7,216 bases of DNA from Paracoccaceae bacterium (GTDB taxonomy: Bacteria > Pseudomonadota > Alphaproteobacteria > Rhodobacterales > Rhodobacteraceae), in assembly GCA_015485375.1 (NCBI GenBank), contig WFTU01000054.1, forward strand, positions 1-7,216, in the 5' to 3' direction. Shown in pieces: positions 5,842 through 7,216 of this stretch (positions within the stretch are counted from its first letter, which is position 1; the number at the start of each line of letters is the position of its first letter). The notes under the pieces were generated by a model. It was not told where the DNA came from. It saw nothing but the letters and a program-made list of their open reading frames with translations, and made no database searches. A program made the position numbers and the translations under genes.

Positions 5842-5859
5842 GGGCGCATTCTGGCGCCC
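5842..5859 (+). other. GC-rich hairpin between ybeY and corC
   Basis: GGGCGC (5842-5847) and GCGCCC (5854-5859) pair perfectly around a 6-base loop, just after the ybeY stop and 19 bases before the corC start. No T run follows, so it is not a standard terminator. It could be an RNA processing or stabilising element separating the RNA-related from the envelope-related genes, or chance in GC-rich DNA. Confidence 0.35.
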
Positions 5860-5878
5860 TGTTGAGGATTAAGGAGCC

Positions 5879-6763
5879 ATGGGCGACATAGCGGACGGGG
5901 ATTCTATCGCAGCGCAGCGCGCGCGACAGCAGGATAGTCAGGACAACCATCGAAAATCCGGTTTCTGGGGCAAGCTGTTTGCTCCTGCGCCGGAGGCAAC
6001 TCCGGAAACGCCCGAGACAGCGACCGGCACCGCGGAAACCCGCGAGATGCTGCTTAATGTGCGCAACATGAATGCGTTGCGGGTCGAGGATGTCGCCATT
6101 CCCAGCGCCAATATCGTTGCCGTTCCGGATTACGCGACACTGGACGAGGTCGTGCAGGCGTTTCGCGAATCCACCTACAGCCGTCTGCCGGTCTATGACG
6201 AGACGCTGGATAATCCCATCGGCCTGATCCACCTGAAAGATCTGGCGCTGAACCACGGGTTCGGGGCGAAGAAGGGGTTCGATCTGAAATCCGAGGTCCG
6301 GCCGCTGCTTTATGTGCCGCCCTCCATGCCGGTCGGGGCCTTGTTGCAGAAAATGCAGGGCCAGAGGATCCATATGGCGCTGGTGATTGACGAATATGGC
6401 GGCGTGGACGGGCTGGTGACCATCGAGGATCTGATCGAGCAGATCATCGGGGAAATCGCGGATGAACATGACGAGGAAGAGGCGCAGCTCTGGAGCGAGG
6501 AATCGCCTGCGGTGTTTCTGGCGCAGGCCAACACCCCGCTGGACGAATTCGAGGAAGCGGCGGGTGTGGACCTGCTGCCCGATAATCTGGACGAGGAGGT
6601 GGATACCCTCGGCGGGCTGGTGTTCATGCTGAGCGGACGGGTGCCGGCGCGCGGCGAGTGTATCCGCGACGGGCAGGGCAATGAATACGAGGTTGTGGAT
6701 GCCGACCCGCGCCGGATCAAGCGGTTGCGGGTGCGTTTGAAAAACGCCCGCGCCAAGGGCTGA
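5879..6763 (+). CDS. corC: CBS-domain / CorC_HlyC family protein (CorC, YbeX, TlyC-like)
   Basis: This is a cytoplasmic 294-residue protein, close to the 292 of E. coli YbeX/CorC, a family linked to magnesium and cobalt handling and, in E. coli, to ribosome function. The first 55 residues are a charged, Pro/Thr/Glu-rich tail of low complexity. Two CBS domains follow (about 66-125 and 137-195), with typical STYSRLPVYDE, IGLIHLKDL and ALVIDEYGGVDGLVTIEDL. The CorC_HlyC transporter-associated domain occupies about 210-290 (DTLGGLVFMLSGRVPARGE). No membrane-spanning DUF21 domain is present, as is normal for this short class. The first CBS domain opens with VEDVAIPSANIVAV where many relatives have a VMxPRADI form, a mild departure. 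AAGGAG lies only 2 bases before the ATG; GAGG at 11 bases may serve instead. The adenosyl-ligand role of the CBS pair is family knowledge. Confidence 0.95.
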   Translation: MGDIADGDSIAAQRARQQDSQDNHRKSGFWGKLFAPAPEATPETPETATGTAETREMLLNVRNMNALRVEDVAIPSANIVAVPDYATLDEVVQAFRESTYSRLPVYDETLDNPIGLIHLKDLALNHGFGAKKGFDLKSEVRPLLYVPPSMPVGALLQKMQGQRIHMALVIDEYGGVDGLVTIEDLIEQIIGEIADEHDEEEAQLWSEESPAVFLAQANTPLDEFEEAAGVDLLPDNLDEEVDTLGGLVFMLSGRVPARGECIRDGQGNEYEVVDADPRRIKRLRVRLKNARAKG

Positions 6764-6769
6764 CGGCAG

Positions 6770-7216
6770 GTGGATGTTTCCGGAAAAATTGCGCGGCTGA
6801 CCGGCAAGCGGCAGCTGTTGATGGCTTTCAGTGCCGGTGCGGCGCTGGCGCTGGTGCAGGCGCCGTGGTCGTTTCCGCTGGCGTTTTTCTTTGCCATTCC
6901 GGTATTGTTCCGCCTGCACGCTGGCGCGGTTTCGCCGCGTCGTGCGGCGTTGATCGGCTGGACCGCGGGGCTGGCCTATTTCGGGTTGACGCTCTCGTGG
7001 CTGGTGGAGCCGTTTCTGGTTGATGCCGCCACGCAGGGCTGGATGGCGCCCTTTGCCCTGTTTTTCATGTCGGCCGGTCTGGCGCTGTTCTGGGCGCTGG
7101 CGTTCGGGCTGGCGCGGCGCGGGAGTCCGGTTGCATTTGCGGTGTTCTGGACGCTGCTGGAACTGGCGCGCTCCTATCTGTTCACCGGTTTCCCCTGGGC
7201 GCTGATCGGCTATGGC
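6770..7216 (+). CDS. lnt: Apolipoprotein N-acyltransferase Lnt, 5' part only
   Basis: The window holds the first 149 codons of a protein that is usually about 500 residues, and the frame is open to the edge. Lnt adds the third acyl chain to the N-terminal cysteine of lipoproteins in the inner membrane, preparing them for export to the outer membrane. The visible part is the N-terminal membrane domain: several hydrophobic segments (about 16-48, 58-78, 86-108 and 118-137) and the conserved FTGFPW (138-143) followed by GYG. The catalytic Glu-Lys-Cys nitrilase domain lies beyond the window. The start is GTG at 6770, 6 bases after the corC stop, with AAGGG 10 bases upstream. The ATG at 6774 is in another frame and soon stops. 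It is the last visible gene of the operon and would act on the lipoprotein encoded at 3957. Confidence 0.93.
   Translation, partial: MDVSGKIARLTGKRQLLMAFSAGAALALVQAPWSFPLAFFFAIPVLFRLHAGAVSPRRAALIGWTAGLAYFGLTLSWLVEPFLVDAATQGWMAPFALFFMSAGLALFWALAFGLARRGSPVAFAVFWTLLELARSYLFTGFPWALIGYG

Noticed and set aside
5795..6919. A 374-codon minus-strand open frame opposite corC and lnt
   Set aside because: It is an antisense shadow of two clear genes with no domain signature and a skewed composition.

Overview
The window looks like chromosomal DNA of an alphaproteobacterium, most likely a member of the Rhodobacterales. The grounds are high GC, the style of the proteins, and the gene order miaB ... phoH-ybeY-corC-lnt. 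That order is the same core block found in Escherichia coli as miaB-ybeZ-ybeY-ybeX-lnt. No mobile element, CRISPR array, tRNA or rRNA gene was seen. Coding density is high and no gene-free stretch exceeds about 140 bases.

Left part (1-1832, minus strand): a two-gene unit. A glycosyltransferase-like protein of unknown substrate is read first. It overlaps by one base (TGATG) a 300-residue cation diffusion facilitator that carries the full set of metal-site residues of the FieF/YiiP type. The unit ends at a perfect 28-base palindrome with flanking A and T tracts (8-35), a good intrinsic terminator. A 138-base divergent intergenic region (1833-1970) separates it from the rightward genes.

Right part (1971-7216, plus strand): miaB (tRNA A37 methylthiolation), a periplasmic OmpA-domain protein, a 98-residue lipoprotein, phoH (ybeZ-type ATPase), ybeY (endoribonuclease of rRNA maturation), corC (CBS/CorC-HlyC protein) and the first 149 codons of lnt (apolipoprotein N-acyltransferase). 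Spacing is tight after the lipoprotein: phoH and ybeY overlap by 8 bases, and corC and lnt are separated by 6 bases. The RNA-handling genes (miaB, phoH, ybeY) and the envelope genes (corC, lnt) are therefore probably co-expressed, perhaps with extra promoters before the OmpA gene and before phoH.

The most interesting feature is the pair of envelope genes inserted between miaB and phoH. Both carry the same 35-residue module with two cysteines exactly 25 residues apart (WxDxxGCxHWxxDxGxEG...PRxxxxGKPVC, 19 of 35 positions identical without gaps). In one gene it precedes an OmpA peptidoglycan-binding domain. In the other it sits almost alone behind a lipobox. I cannot assign this module to a named family. 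The rest is mostly housekeeping. Lesser points are a glycosyltransferase-like protein whose usual DxD acidic motif appears degraded, a TTG start for phoH, and several small hairpins between genes.
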